DNA of 64,000 bases from JARBUG01 sp035628915 (GCA_035628915.1 DASPIW010000038.1:1-64000); one strand, 5' to 3'. Positions 16,303 through 25,479 are shown, numbered from the stretch's first letter. Numbers and translations: made by a program. The notes: a model not told the origin generated them from the letters alone.

Positions 16303-17223
16303 GTGAAGCGCATCGTCAGTGTGAGCCTGGGTTCGTCGAAGCGGAACGCATCTTCATCCACGCTGATTCTGGGCGAAGAAGTCGTAGTCGAGCGAATCGG
16401 AACCGACGGCAGCATCGACAAGGCGATCGCAATGATTCGGGAACTGGACGGCAAGGTCGACGCGTTCGGCATGGGCGGCATCGACCTGTATCTGTATGCC
16501 GGAGGGCGCCGCTACGCCTTCCGCACTGCGAAACTGATCGCCGCTGCGGCACAAAAGACACCCATCGTGGACGGCTCCGGCCTGAAAAACACCCTGGAAC
16601 GCCGGGTGGTCCAGTACATCGACAAGCATGTCATGCCAATCCGGGGCAAGAAAGTCCTCATGCCCTCCGCCCTTGACCGCTTCGGCATGGCCGAGACGTT
16701 TGTGGCGGCGGGCTCCGACATCCTCTTCGGTGATGTGATGTTCGGGCTCGGCATCAACCTACCCATACGCAAAATCTCAACGTTGAACACGTTGGCGCAT
16801 ATCTTGTTGCCCGTCGTCACCCAACTGCCGTTCAAGTGGCTCTATCCCACCGGCGAGAAGCAGGACCAGCGGATCGAGAAGTACCCTGCCGCTTACGAGT
16901 GGGCCGACATCATCGCCGGCGACGCGCACTACATTCTGCGCCACATGCCAAAGCGGCTGGATGGCAAGCTGATTCTGACCAACACCATCACCAAGGAGAA
17001 CGTGGTGGAGCTGCGGGAGCGGGGCGTCGGCATGCTGGTGACCACCACGCCCAACCTCGGCGGTCGCTCCTTCGGTACTAACGTGATGGAAGGCCTGATC
17101 GTCGCCGCCGCCGGAAAACATCAGCAAGAGCTCACTGCTGCCGATTACGAGGCCTGGCTCGACAAAATCGGCTTTGTGCCCCGGGTTGAGCATCTCGGGG
17201 CCATTGGCTCCACGGGTGACTAA
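16303..17223 (+). CDS. Conserved protein of the type annotated quinate 5-dehydrogenase
   Basis: A protein of 306 residues. Homologues in Clostridia are, from memory, annotated as quinate 5-dehydrogenase, but I see no clear GxGxxG nucleotide motif; the nearest candidate is GKKVLMPSALDRFGMAE. Other distinctive stretches are AFGMGGIDLYLYAGGRRYAFR, SDILFGDVMFGLGINLPI and LVTTTPNLGGRSFGTNVMEG. It lies between an HTH regulator and the aminotransferase-reductase fusion, so it probably serves the same pathway. The GTG start has AGGGAGG. The enzymatic name should be treated as provisional. Confidence 0.6.
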   Translation: MKRIVSVSLGSSKRNASSSTLILGEEVVVERIGTDGSIDKAIAMIRELDGKVDAFGMGGIDLYLYAGGRRYAFRTAKLIAAAAQKTPIVDGSGLKNTLERRVVQYIDKHVMPIRGKKVLMPSALDRFGMAETFVAAGSDILFGDVMFGLGINLPIRKISTLNTLAHILLPVVTQLPFKWLYPTGEKQDQRIEKYPAAYEWADIIAGDAHYILRHMPKRLDGKLILTNTITKENVVELRERGVGMLVTTTPNLGGRSFGTNVMEGLIVAAAGKHQQELTAADYEAWLDKIGFVPRVEHLGAIGSTGD

Positions 17224-17253
17224 TTCACTTTGCCTTGAGCAGGGGGTACCTGA

Positions 17254-19881
17254 ATGCACCGTTTTACACAGTATGTGAACCCGCATCTCGGACGGCTGCT
17301 TGAAACCATCAACATGGACAAGCGCTTCGTCCGCGGCGAGGGCTGCTATCTGTACGATGCCGAGGGCCGCCGGTATCTGGACTTTGTGGCCGCCTACGGC
17401 GCCCTCCCCTTCGGCTTCAATCCGCCGGAGATTTGGGCTGCCCTGAACGCCGTTGCGGAGACGCTGGAGCCGTCGTTCGTCCAGCCGTCTGCCCTGGAAG
17501 CCGCCGGCGAACTGGCCGAGCGCCTGGTTCAGATCGCCCCTGCCGGCATCCGGTACGTCACATACACCAACTCGGGCGCCGAGGCGATCGAGGCTGCCTT
17601 CAAGTGCGCCCGCGCGGCTACGGGCCGGCTGGGCATCGTGTCAGGGAGCAACTCCTTCCACGGCAAGACGTTGGGCGCCCTGTCCGCCACCAACCGGACC
17701 AGCTATCAAAAAGCGTTCGGTGCGCCCCTGCCGCACTTCTACAAAGTTGAATACGGCAATATTGCCGCCCTGGAAGCGCTCTTCGCGGAGAAAGGCAGCG
17801 AAATTGCCGCGTTTGTCATGGAACCGATTCAGGGCGAAGGCGGCATCGTTGTGCCGCCCGCCGGCTACATGGCCGCTGCAAAGGAGATTTGCCACCGGCA
17901 CGGCGCCCTCTTCATCCTCGACGAGATTCAGGCCGGCATGGGCCGGTCGGGCCACCTGTGGGCCTGCGAGGCGGAAGGGGTCACGCCGGATATCATGGTC
18001 ATCGCCAAGTCGCTCGGCGGCGGCCTGATTCCCGTGGGCGCCATGCTCTGCACCGAGGAAGCCTACACCGAAGAGTTCGCCATGAAGCATTCCTCGACGT
18101 TCGCCGGCAACACCCTGGCTTGCCGGGTGGGCCTGCGTGCGGTGGAGATGCTCACCCGGGATAACCAGGCCCTGATTCGCCAGGTGGCCGAGAACGGCAC
18201 CTTCCTGAAGGCGGGCCTGGAAGCGCTGCAGCGCAAGTATCCGCACGTGCTCAAGGAGGTGCGCGGCCGCGGGTTCATGTTGGGCATCGAAATCGGTGTC
18301 GACATGAACACCTATGGGCGGACCAGCCTGCTGGGCGTCATGGCCGAACAGGAGAACCTGACGCCCGTGCTCTCCAGCTACCTGCTGAACGTGGAGGGGC
18401 TGCGGGTGGCGCCGACGCTGAACGGCGCGGCCGTAATCCGCATCGAGCCGCCGCTGATCGCCACGAAGGAGCAATGTCAGCAGGCCATCGACTCGATCGG
18501 CCGGATGCTGGAGCATTTGGCTGTGGGCAACATGTTTGAGCTGGTCCGGCACTTGATGGGCTGGGAGGCGCGGCCGCAGACGCTGCCGCCGGTCCGCCCG
18601 CGTGAGCTGCCCGCGCCGGCCGGCACGCCCGAAGAAGGCCGCTGGGCGTTCCTGGTCCATCCGGTCGACCTGCGCAACTATCCGGAGATGGACGATAGCC
18701 TGAAAGTCCTGGCCCTGGGTGAGATCAAGGATATGACCGACCGCTTCAACGAACTGCTGGAGCCCTACGTGGCGGGCTCGACGCAGATCCTGGCCGAAAA
18801 CGGCCGGGTCGCCTACGGCGACTTCATTGTGATTCCCCGGACGGCCCAGCAGCTGCTGGACTTGCCCGGTGACGAAGCGCTGGCGCTGGTCCGCCAGGGC
18901 GTCGACATGGCGAAGGCGCGGGGCGCCAAGATCGTGGGGCTGGGCGCATACACTTCGGTGGTGACCAAGGGCGGCCTGCGGCTGAAGGATGCGGGCGTGG
19001 CCATTACCACCGGCAACAGCTACACGGTGGTGGCTGCCGTGGGTTCGATCTACAAGGCGGTCACGGAGCTGGGCACGGACCTGTGCGATTCGACCATGGC
19101 CGTCGTCGGCGCCACGGGCTCCATTGGCCGGTCGGTGGCGATCTTGATGGCGGAGGAGATTCACCGGCTGCTGCTGATTGGCAATCCGAACCGGCCGGAG
19201 CAGAGCCGCAAGCGGCTCCTGAAGGTAGCGGCGGATGCGGTGCAGCATCTGGCGGAGGTTTCCCGGCAGGGCAAGACGTTCGCGCACGGGACCATCGGGG
19301 CGGCGCTGCTGAGCCTGGGGCCGGTGCCGGCGCCGGATGCGGAGCCTGCCGTCTTTGAAAGGCTGGCGTTGGCCCTGGAGGCGAAGGGGCACCTGGCGAT
19401 TACTACCGATATTGATACCCGGCTGCCCGAGGCGGACCTGGTGGTGACGGCGACGAGCTCGGCGGACGAGATCATCACGCCGGCGAATTTGAAGTTCGGT
19501 GCGGCGGTGTGCGACATCTCCCGGCCGCCGAACGTCTCCCGGGCGGTGAAAGATGCCCGGCCCGATGTGCTGGTGATCGACGGCGGCGTGGTGGCGGTGC
19601 CCGGCCTGCCCGACTTCCATTGGAAGTTTGGCTTTGAGCAGGGGCTGGCGTACGCTTGCATGTGCGAGACGATGATTCTGGGCCTGCTGCAGCACTACGA
19701 AGACACGTCGATCGGGACGGATTTGAATATGCCGATGATCCGGCATTTGAAGAAGGCTGGTGCGGAGTTGGGCTTCCGGCTGGCGCAGCTCAGGTCGTTT
19801 GACCGCCCGCTGTCGACCGAGGAGTGGGAGCGCCTCGCTCAGGTAAGGATGCGGTTGTTGAGTGCGACGGGGGATGACTGA
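17254..19881 (+). CDS. Class-III aminotransferase fused to acyl-ACP-reductase-like domain
   Basis: An 875-residue fusion. Residues 1 to about 430 are a PLP class-III (ornithine/putrescine-type) aminotransferase: NSGAEAIEAAFKCAR, DEIQAGMGRSG and the Schiff-base Lys252 in IAKSLGGGL. Residues about 465-850 resemble cyanobacterial acyl-ACP reductase: LGAYTSVVTKGG, TTGNSYTVVAA, NADPH motif VVGATGSIG, IDGGVVAVPG and Cys802 in YACMCETM, which aligns with the catalytic thioester Cys (FACFAEAM in the cyanobacterial enzyme). The domain pair could convert an acyl thioester to aldehyde and then amine, or the reverse. Substrate unknown. Confidence 0.85.
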   Translation: MHRFTQYVNPHLGRLLETINMDKRFVRGEGCYLYDAEGRRYLDFVAAYGALPFGFNPPEIWAALNAVAETLEPSFVQPSALEAAGELAERLVQIAPAGIRYVTYTNSGAEAIEAAFKCARAATGRLGIVSGSNSFHGKTLGALSATNRTSYQKAFGAPLPHFYKVEYGNIAALEALFAEKGSEIAAFVMEPIQGEGGIVVPPAGYMAAAKEICHRHGALFILDEIQAGMGRSGHLWACEAEGVTPDIMVIAKSLGGGLIPVGAMLCTEEAYTEEFAMKHSSTFAGNTLACRVGLRAVEMLTRDNQALIRQVAENGTFLKAGLEALQRKYPHVLKEVRGRGFMLGIEIGVDMNTYGRTSLLGVMAEQENLTPVLSSYLLNVEGLRVAPTLNGAAVIRIEPPLIATKEQCQQAIDSIGRMLEHLAVGNMFELVRHLMGWEARPQTLPPVRPRELPAPAGTPEEGRWAFLVHPVDLRNYPEMDDSLKVLALGEIKDMTDRFNELLEPYVAGSTQILAENGRVAYGDFIVIPRTAQQLLDLPGDEALALVRQGVDMAKARGAKIVGLGAYTSVVTKGGLRLKDAGVAITTGNSYTVVAAVGSIYKAVTELGTDLCDSTMAVVGATGSIGRSVAILMAEEIHRLLLIGNPNRPEQSRKRLLKVAADAVQHLAEVSRQGKTFAHGTIGAALLSLGPVPAPDAEPAVFERLALALEAKGHLAITTDIDTRLPEADLVVTATSSADEIITPANLKFGAAVCDISRPPNVSRAVKDARPDVLVIDGGVVAVPGLPDFHWKFGFEQGLAYACMCETMILGLLQHYEDTSIGTDLNMPMIRHLKKAGAELGFRLAQLRSFDRPLSTEEWERLAQVRMRLLSATGDD

Positions 19882-19940
19882 GGCGGGGCGGCTGCATCGG
19901 CACCGTCCGGGGCGCCACGGGCTCCGCGGGTAGTGATGAC

Positions 19941-20024
19941 GCTCTGGATTCAAAGGCGGAGGCCACCTGCACGTTCCGCAGGTGCCCTCGGTACCCTGAC
20001 GCGGGTCGCCTTTGCATCCAGAGC
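19941..20024. other. Structured intergenic element, copy A
   Basis: An 18-nt outer arm (19941-19958) pairs with 20007-20024 (16 of 18). Inside lie a hairpin CACCTGC-loop ACGTTCC-GCAGGTG (19964-19984) and a smaller ACCC/GGGT hairpin, giving a three-way junction. The hairpin with its loop is identical to one at 39161-39181, which sits in the same kind of three-stem structure. It lies between convergent genes. Confidence 0.65.
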
Positions 20025-20043
20025 TTAGCTGTGTCGACCGTGC

Positions 20044-21528
20044 TTATTGGGGCCCCGCCCAGGAATTGAGCGCCTCTCGGTTGCTCTCGATCAGCCGGGT
20101 CGCCTTTGCGCGGCTCCAGTTCCAGTTGCGCCAGTCGTCCATGCGGTGTGTGTTGTTGCGAACCAGGAGCCACTGGGCGATGACGGACTGGTCTGCGGGC
20201 GCCAGCCCGGGCAGCGCCTCGATCAAGACCGGCACCGCATCGGCGCCCAGGCTGGCCGCGTAGGCCGCATCGAAGCGCTTGCCTTCGGCTGCCCGGGCCA
20301 GGTTGGTCCGGGCGATCAGCGCGCTCGGATTCGCCAAGTGGAGCCCCGCGAGCAGCACGAAACCGCTGACCACCGCTCCGATCACAAACCGGCCCCGCCG
20401 CTCCCGCATGACCGTGGTAATGAACCAGAGGAAGAGCACCGCCAGCCAGCCCATGAAGACCGTGGCGTACAGGCGCTGCTCCGTCAGGCCGAATTCGCCC
20501 TGATAGAGCATCATCCGCTGCACGGCAGAGGCCATGATTATGAAAAGCTGTGCCACCAGTGCGCCGGCCAGGTAGCGGAAGAGGCGCCGGGCGCCCGCCC
20601 CTTCGGCCGGGAGGAGCCAGTGCAGCCCGAGCAGCAGGGGAAGCACCAGCGTGCTGACGCCTACCAGCTCGAAGAACCCCCGACGGGCATATTCGGCGTA
20701 GGTAAGCCCGGTTGTCGCCTCCACCAGCGCCGCCCCGCCGAAGAAGTAACGGAACTGGACGGCCACGAAGGCCAGGAAGAGGGCGTTGAGCAGACCGAGC
20801 ACGACGCCGGTCTCAATCGCGCCGAAGCTGAGGGAGGCGGGTCGGTCGCCGCCGGGCAGCGCCGGCTCCTTGGATAGGAGGGCGGCACGCAGGAATCCGG
20901 CAACCAGGGCGCCCCAGATCAGGGTCCGGAGGATATGTGCGAAGATGTCGCCATCGGCGAACTGCACTACCCGGTCGGTCAGGCTCGCAAAGACCGCGTC
21001 CGCCGCCACAAACAGCGCGCCGAAGACCAGCAGCAGGGGAATGGCGATCAGCAGGCCCCGGACCACGGCGGCGGTTTGGCCCGACCAGCGCCCCTGGGGC
21101 AGCTCCTTCCAGTTGACGTCGCTGAAGAGGAGGAAGAAGGGGCCGGCCAGTGTCTCCACGCCGGCCAGGAGGACGCCCAGACCGTGCTGGATGATGCCGC
21201 TTTCCTGCACATTGCCGCCCCGGGCGGCCCGGATGGTTAGAATCAGCGACGCAAAGAGCGCCAGAAAGTCCAGAAAGATCAGCGCTTCCGCCCCCCGCCA
21301 GACGGCGGCGCCCGTGAAGACTACGGCCGGAACGACCAGCCAGCGGGCGCCCGGGGCCAGTGCCACTTCACCGAGCCGTGCCGCTACCAGCAGCCCGCCC
21401 GTTACAGCGGCGATCCAGAGAAATGCGTTAAGGCCATAGGGAGCCGGAAGCAGCAGCACGTCGCCGAGCAGGCCCAGGGCGGCGGCCGTGATAAGAATGA
21501 CCAATCCAGCTTTCGTCTTCCCGTCCAT
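20044..21528 (-). CDS. DUF4173/DUF4153-type membrane protein
   Basis: A polytopic membrane protein of 494 residues with about 12 hydrophobic segments in the first 400, followed by a soluble tail (about 415-494) ending in RNNTHRMDDWRNWNWSRAKATRLI. The distribution and the FRYFFGG...TYAEYARRGFFELV region fit the DUF4173 family of unknown function. The ATG at 21528 is chosen because AAGGAGG stands 9 nt before it; an ATG 9 nt upstream abuts the ribosome site. The gene start overlaps the end of the preceding gene by about 100 bp in another frame. Confidence 0.75.
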   Translation of the reverse strand: MDGKTKAGLVILITAAALGLLGDVLLLPAPYGLNAFLWIAAVTGGLLVAARLGEVALAPGARWLVVPAVVFTGAAVWRGAEALIFLDFLALFASLILTIRAARGGNVQESGIIQHGLGVLLAGVETLAGPFFLLFSDVNWKELPQGRWSGQTAAVVRGLLIAIPLLLVFGALFVAADAVFASLTDRVVQFADGDIFAHILRTLIWGALVAGFLRAALLSKEPALPGGDRPASLSFGAIETGVVLGLLNALFLAFVAVQFRYFFGGAALVEATTGLTYAEYARRGFFELVGVSTLVLPLLLGLHWLLPAEGAGARRLFRYLAGALVAQLFIIMASAVQRMMLYQGEFGLTEQRLYATVFMGWLAVLFLWFITTVMRERRGRFVIGAVVSGFVLLAGLHLANPSALIARTNLARAAEGKRFDAAYAASLGADAVPVLIEALPGLAPADQSVIAQWLLVRNNTHRMDDWRNWNWSRAKATRLIESNREALNSWAGPQ

Positions 21529-22045
21529 CGAGCCCATCCTCCTTCAGTGTCACAGCCATCACTACGGTCAGGCCTTCCGTCCGGCACAGCCGCCGGACGA
21601 TGCGGCACAGCTGCATCCGTTCCCGGCCCGGCAGCGCCCGAAACGGCTCTTCCCACACGAGCAGGTCCGGTTGAGGCAACAGCGCTACGGCCAGGTTTGC
21701 CCGTGCCCGCTCGGCGGGGGTGAGGGATTCAACGGGCCGTTCCAGCAAGGGAACCAGGTTGAACAGGCCGGCCAGCCGGGCCAACCGCTGGCGCCAGAAG
21801 ATGGGGTGGAGGCGGCTGACCCGCGCCTGCCATTCAAAGGAGGCGGCGAGGTTGAACTCCCACCAGAGGTCGTGCCGCACTCCGTGTGCGTATCCCAGCG
21901 CCGTGGCCGGATTGACCGCCTGCCACCGGGCCACGGCCGCGGCGCCGCCCAGGGCGCCCACCGCGGCGGCGAGGCCCAGGGCGCCGGCCGACGGCTCCTG
22001 CCCGGGCGGCGTCCAGATGTCGATCTTGCGCGAGGTAGCTTGCAC
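21428..22045 (-). CDS. ABC-ATPase-like protein lacking Walker A
   Basis: A protein of 205 residues. It retains the distal half of an ABC nucleotide-binding domain: a signature-like LTPAERARANLAVAL and a Walker B-like PDLLVWEEPF (second acid kept, first position changed). No P-loop GxxGxGKS/T is present; the N-terminal 60 residues read GALGLAAAVGALGGAAAVARW. ATP hydrolysis is therefore unlikely. The last 36 residues overlap the DUF4173 gene. The GTG start has GGGGAGGGA upstream. It may be a degenerate or regulatory partner of the membrane protein; function unknown. Confidence 0.55.
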   Translation of the reverse strand: MQATSRKIDIWTPPGQEPSAGALGLAAAVGALGGAAAVARWQAVNPATALGYAHGVRHDLWWEFNLAASFEWQARVSRLHPIFWRQRLARLAGLFNLVPLLERPVESLTPAERARANLAVALLPQPDLLVWEEPFRALPGRERMQLCRIVRRLCRTEGLTVVMAVTLKEDGLDGREDESWIGHSYHGRRPGPARRRAAASGSLWP

Positions 22046-22048
22046 CGC

Positions 22049-22945
22049 TCATTCCCTCCCCAAATACGCCTTCATGGCCGACGATAGCTCGTCCAGCCGC
22101 TCGGGCTGGAGACTGTAATAGATGAACTTTCCCTCCTGGCGCTCCCGGCCCACCAGTCCGGCTTCCGTTAGCAGCTTCAGGTGGCGGGAGACGGTCGACT
22201 CATTCAGTTCCAGCCGCCTGGCCATCTCCTGGGCGGGCATCACTTCCCGGGCGATCAGTCGCAGCAACTTGAGCCGGTTGGCGTCCGCCAGTGCCGAGAA
22301 GCAGAGCACCAGGCTTTCCGGCGCTTCCTCGATCTCCCGGGGTTCCTCGTAGAGCGGGTCGTAGAAGAAGATCTGCACCGGGCCCAGGCGGTAGAACATC
22401 AGGCGCCGGGGGCAGAAAGCCGAAGGGACGAACAGAATCCGCTCCAGGTCCGCCAGCGGTACCCGCATTCCCTTGCCCCAGTGTAGGATGATCGCCTCCC
22501 CGTCCCCGGCCATGCTGACCCGGTCCGAGTAGTGGCAGATGAAGGTAAGGGGGTCGGTTTCACGCAGTTTGGCCATCGCCTTGTGGATCGAGTCGGCCAG
22601 CAGCCCCGCCCGGGCGCCGACCTCCGGGGAGACGGCGTCCCAGTAGGCCAGCAGAAGCGATCCCGCAGCCGGGTCCCGCTCCTGGAACTTGCGCAGCAAG
22701 TCCGGCGTCGGCAGCGCCGCCCGGCTCTCCAGCTCCGAGGCCAGATCGAACAGATCGATCCGGTCGCCCAGATCCCGCAGCTGCTCCAGCAGGCCGGCGG
22801 GGAGGCGGTCCAGCACCCGGCGGACCCAGGGACCGCCGGATCCGAACCGCTCGGGGTTCTGCAGCACCAGCAGCGAAAGCGCCATGTCCAGCAGCGGGGA
22901 GAACCGGAAGGAGATCATCTGGCGCAGTCTTTCTTGTTCTACCAC
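22049..22945 (-). CDS. ArsR-type HTH regulator with N-terminal sensory domain
   Basis: A protein of 298 residues. The C-terminal 90 residues are a winged helix: ADANRLKLLRLIA, MARRLELNESTVSRHLKLLTEAGLV and wing GKFIYYSL. The N-terminal 200 residues are helical and resemble the DUF5937-type region found in front of some ArsR regulators, without Cys metal sites of the classic kind. The GTG at 22945 is the likely start, with GAGGTGTGG nearby. It heads a three-gene minus-strand unit with the ABC-like and DUF4173 genes, which it probably regulates. Confidence 0.7.
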   Translation of the reverse strand: MVEQERLRQMISFRFSPLLDMALSLLVLQNPERFGSGGPWVRRVLDRLPAGLLEQLRDLGDRIDLFDLASELESRAALPTPDLLRKFQERDPAAGSLLLAYWDAVSPEVGARAGLLADSIHKAMAKLRETDPLTFICHYSDRVSMAGDGEAIILHWGKGMRVPLADLERILFVPSAFCPRRLMFYRLGPVQIFFYDPLYEEPREIEEAPESLVLCFSALADANRLKLLRLIAREVMPAQEMARRLELNESTVSRHLKLLTEAGLVGRERQEGKFIYYSLQPERLDELSSAMKAYLGRE

Positions 22946-23049
22946 GCAACCACACCTCGATTCGATTGCATGCCCAAGCAACTAGATCGTAGCTGGATTT
23001 GGCTCGCCTGTCAACAGGTGCTCGCCCACGAGCCGAACGTTCTGTCATT

Positions 23050-23441
23050 GTACGGGCCTTGAATGTGGGAATGGGAACGGGATTTTCCACGGAAGACGCG
23101 GAAGGGGACACGGAGTCGTGGCAGTGGAAGTGGGAAGATGATATCGCCCCGGATTGGGCTGAAGGCGCTGATTTGGGAAAAACGTGGATGAAAAATACTG
23201 ATGAAACATGTTTCCGGGCCATGTCTGACCGCTCTTTCGGGATGTACTCTCTATTTCATAATTAAATATAGTATAAACTTCCCTTTACCATAGCTTGCAG
23301 CCAGGAAATCAGCGCGGGTTCCATAGTCGGTGAAATCCGCGCCATCCGAGGCCACTTCATTGTCCCATTCGTGTCCTCCGCGCCTTCCGCGCCCTCCGTG
23401 GCAAAATGCCCCCATTACCCCACATTTGCAGTCTTCAATTC
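23050..23441. repeat. MITE-like repeat, copy 1 (about 390 bp)
   Basis: The left end (AATGTGGGAATGGGAACGGG, then ATTTTCCACGGAAGACGCGGAAG) is an imperfect inverted match to the right end read backwards (AATGTGGGGTAATGGGGGCA, then TTTTGCCACGGAGGGCGCGGAAGG), giving terminal inverted repeats of about 60 bp. No gene lies between them. A shorter relative with nearly identical left end is at 31020-31225. The 22946-23049 stretch holds only the upstream region of the regulator gene. Confidence 0.7.
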
Positions 23442-23462
23442 CATAAGCGCGTGGAATGAAGC

Positions 23463-23494
23463 GGCCCCGGGGAGGCAACTCCCCGGGGCCTTTT
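23463..23494. terminator. Terminator hairpin GGCCCCGGGGAG
   Basis: GGCCCCGGGGAG (23463-23474), loop GCAA, CTCCCCGGGGCC (23479-23490), then TTTT on the plus strand. It sits just beyond the stop of the minus-strand peptidase gene and probably ends that transcript too. Confidence 0.7.
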
Positions 23495-23521
23495 CCATGA
23501 ATTGGGTCGTCATCCACGCGA

Positions 23522-24679
23522 CTAGACAACAATCAGCTCTTCCGGCGACACCGTGAGCATCTCCGCCCCGGTGTCGGTGATGACATAGGTGTTCTCGAGA
23601 CCGACGGCGCCCTTGCTGGGGAAGAAGAATTTCGGCTCCACCGCAATGACGTTTCCCACAGCCAGGGCCTGCTGCTGGCGGGGCGCCAGCACGGGGAGCT
23701 CATCCATTTCCAGCCCCACGCCGTGGCCCACGAACCGGACCCGCTGGCTGCCCCAGCCCATGAACTGCTCCTCCAGCCCGGCGGCTGCCGCAATGGCCAG
23801 GCTCCGGTTCCAGAGTTCCTCGCCGGTGACACCAGGGCGCGCCTCGTGGCGAATCATGCCTGTGATCTCGCGGCAGACGCCGTAGGCCGCGACCAGCTCC
23901 GCATCCAGCGGACCGATGGAGAGCGTGCGGGTCATGTCGTGGACATAGCCGTTCACGACCGTCGGGGCGTCAAGGCAGACGGGCATGCCGCGCCCGATGC
24001 GCCGCAGCCCGGCCCCATACGGCGCCGCCGGGCTCAGCCCTTCGCCGCCGAAGGGCGTATCGGTAAAGCTGGATGCGAGCAGGCTTTCCCCTGCCAGCAG
24101 GAAGAGCCGGCATTCAAAACCGGTGGGTGCCCGCCAGCGGAGCATCCCTTGATTGCCGTTAACCCGCTCCGCATGCTCCGCCACCGCCGACAGCTCCAGT
24201 TCGGTCATGCCTTCCCGCAGGGCGCCCCGCACCTCCTGCAGCGTCAGGTCGGCCACCCGGGCCGACTGGCGGATGGCGGCGATCTCCCACTCGCTCTTGA
24301 CGGACCGGATCAGCCGTGTAACGGGCCCGATGTCGACGACTTCCATCCCCGGCAGGGACTTCTGGTAATGGCCGAAGAGCGTCACCGGCATGATGTCCAG
24401 CTCCATGCCGATTCGCCTTGCGCCGCCCAGAGCGCCGGCCACCTGCCGCAGGCTCGACACCGGTTCCGCCTGCTCCAGGGGCGATTCCGCCCTGGCCCGC
24501 TCCAGCACCCGCCGCACCAGCAGGGTGGGGCGCCCGGCCGCCGGCACCCACAAATGCGCTTGCTGGGCCGTACCGCTAAAATAGTAGAGATTCGTTACGC
24601 CGTGCAGCAGGGCCCCGTCCAGCCCGGCGGCGCCCAGGTGCATCCGGAGCGCCGCCAGCCGGCGGTCAATCTCCTGCAT
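23522..24679 (-). CDS. M24-family aminopeptidase (Xaa-Pro peptidase type)
   Basis: A protein of 385 residues: an N-terminal creatinase-like domain (about 1-135) and a C-terminal pita-bread M24 domain. The metal ligands can be read: CLDAPTVVNGYVHDMTRT (two Asp), GHGVGLEMDELP (His), AVEPKFF (Glu) and VGLENTYVI (Glu). It should hydrolyse N-terminal Xaa-Pro or related peptide bonds in the cytosol using two metal ions. The ATG at 24679 is chosen; a TTG 33 nt upstream is possible. The gene stands alone, ending in a terminator. Confidence 0.85.
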   Translation of the reverse strand: MQEIDRRLAALRMHLGAAGLDGALLHGVTNLYYFSGTAQQAHLWVPAAGRPTLLVRRVLERARAESPLEQAEPVSSLRQVAGALGGARRIGMELDIMPVTLFGHYQKSLPGMEVVDIGPVTRLIRSVKSEWEIAAIRQSARVADLTLQEVRGALREGMTELELSAVAEHAERVNGNQGMLRWRAPTGFECRLFLLAGESLLASSFTDTPFGGEGLSPAAPYGAGLRRIGRGMPVCLDAPTVVNGYVHDMTRTLSIGPLDAELVAAYGVCREITGMIRHEARPGVTGEELWNRSLAIAAAAGLEEQFMGWGSQRVRFVGHGVGLEMDELPVLAPRQQQALAVGNVIAVEPKFFFPSKGAVGLENTYVITDTGAEMLTVSPEELIVV

Positions 24680-24749
24680 GGGAACAGATTCCAAGAACGC
24701 CCACCCCCACAATCCAATTTCTTACCTAATCATAACGGGGAGGGTACGG

Positions 24750-24789
24750 ACGCGCAACGGACCGCTGTGAAGAGCGGTCCGTTGCGCGT
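24750..24789. terminator. Perfect 17-bp hairpin
   Basis: ACGCGCAACGGACCGCT (24750-24766) pairs with AGCGGTCCGTTGCGCGT (24773-24789), loop GTGAAG. It lies downstream of the minus-strand gene at 24839 and upstream of the M24 gene, and probably insulates the two. Confidence 0.6.
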
Positions 24790-24838
24790 ATGAGCGGAGG
24801 GGCAAGCACAGAATCGCCCCCTGGCGTGTACCCTTGGA

Positions 24839-25390
24839 TCAGGCGCCGCCGCACCGGGGCGCCGGGTACGGCTTGGCTGCCTTTCGGGAGACGCTTGCCC
24901 GCATGTACTCCGGTCCGTCAATCTGCAGCCGGACGCTCTCTTCAGCGGCGATGGACTGCACGTCGAACAGCTCGACGGTGACGGCGGGGGCGCCGCCGGC
25001 TGTGGTGGTAAGGGCGGCGCGGCATCCGGCGTCGGTCAGCTCGCAGTGAATCTGCGCCGACTCGGGCGCCGCGATGCGGATGAACTCGTCCCAGAAGCGG
25101 GTACGCAGTTGCGCTTCCATCGTATGGCCCTGGGCAGTCACGGGAACGGGCGCACCTTTGCCGTCCACGAACGTCAGGTTCAGGGTCACCTGCTTGCGCA
25201 GCGTCAGGACCGTAACGCCGTCGGACGGACGGCTCCGGGCCAGCACGCCGCAGGTGAAACTGACGATGCCGCATTCGATGCCGGCGATCGTCGCCATGGC
25301 CGACGGAAACGACAGATCGGCCAGCGTCAGGGTGGTGGCGCTGTTCTTGTAGCACCAGTCGTGCACCTGCGTCGTCTTGATGCAGACCAA
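24839..25390 (-). CDS. Conserved hypothetical, possible spore-coat-type protein
   Basis: A protein of 183 residues. The TTG start at 25390 follows GGGAGGG by 7 nt. It begins MVCIKTTQVHDWCYKNS, a style of N-terminus seen in several Firmicute spore-associated proteins (from memory, weak). The rest is beta-rich with no membrane segment or signal peptide; cysteines occur at IECGIVSFTCG, IHCELTDAGC and PRCGGA. It has no coding neighbour in the same operon. I cannot assign a function. Confidence 0.5.
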   Translation of the reverse strand: MVCIKTTQVHDWCYKNSATTLTLADLSFPSAMATIAGIECGIVSFTCGVLARSRPSDGVTVLTLRKQVTLNLTFVDGKGAPVPVTAQGHTMEAQLRTRFWDEFIRIAAPESAQIHCELTDAGCRAALTTTAGGAPAVTVELFDVQSIAAEESVRLQIDGPEYMRASVSRKAAKPYPAPRCGGA

Positions 25391-25479
25391 TCACTGTCCC
25401 TCCCTTATTTCCCTGGATGTTGCCGTGCCATACATTATGTGGACCCGCAGGTCAGTGTGACATAAAGGAGGAATGCCGG

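Noticed and set aside
17641..19953. Minus-strand open frame of 770 codons opposite the aminotransferase fusion
   Set aside because: His/Arg/Gln-rich translation without domains; the plus strand has full catalytic motifs.
22999..23265. Possible 88-residue protein inside the MITE-like repeat
   Set aside because: It reads through the inverted-repeat end and is not kept in the second copy of the repeat.
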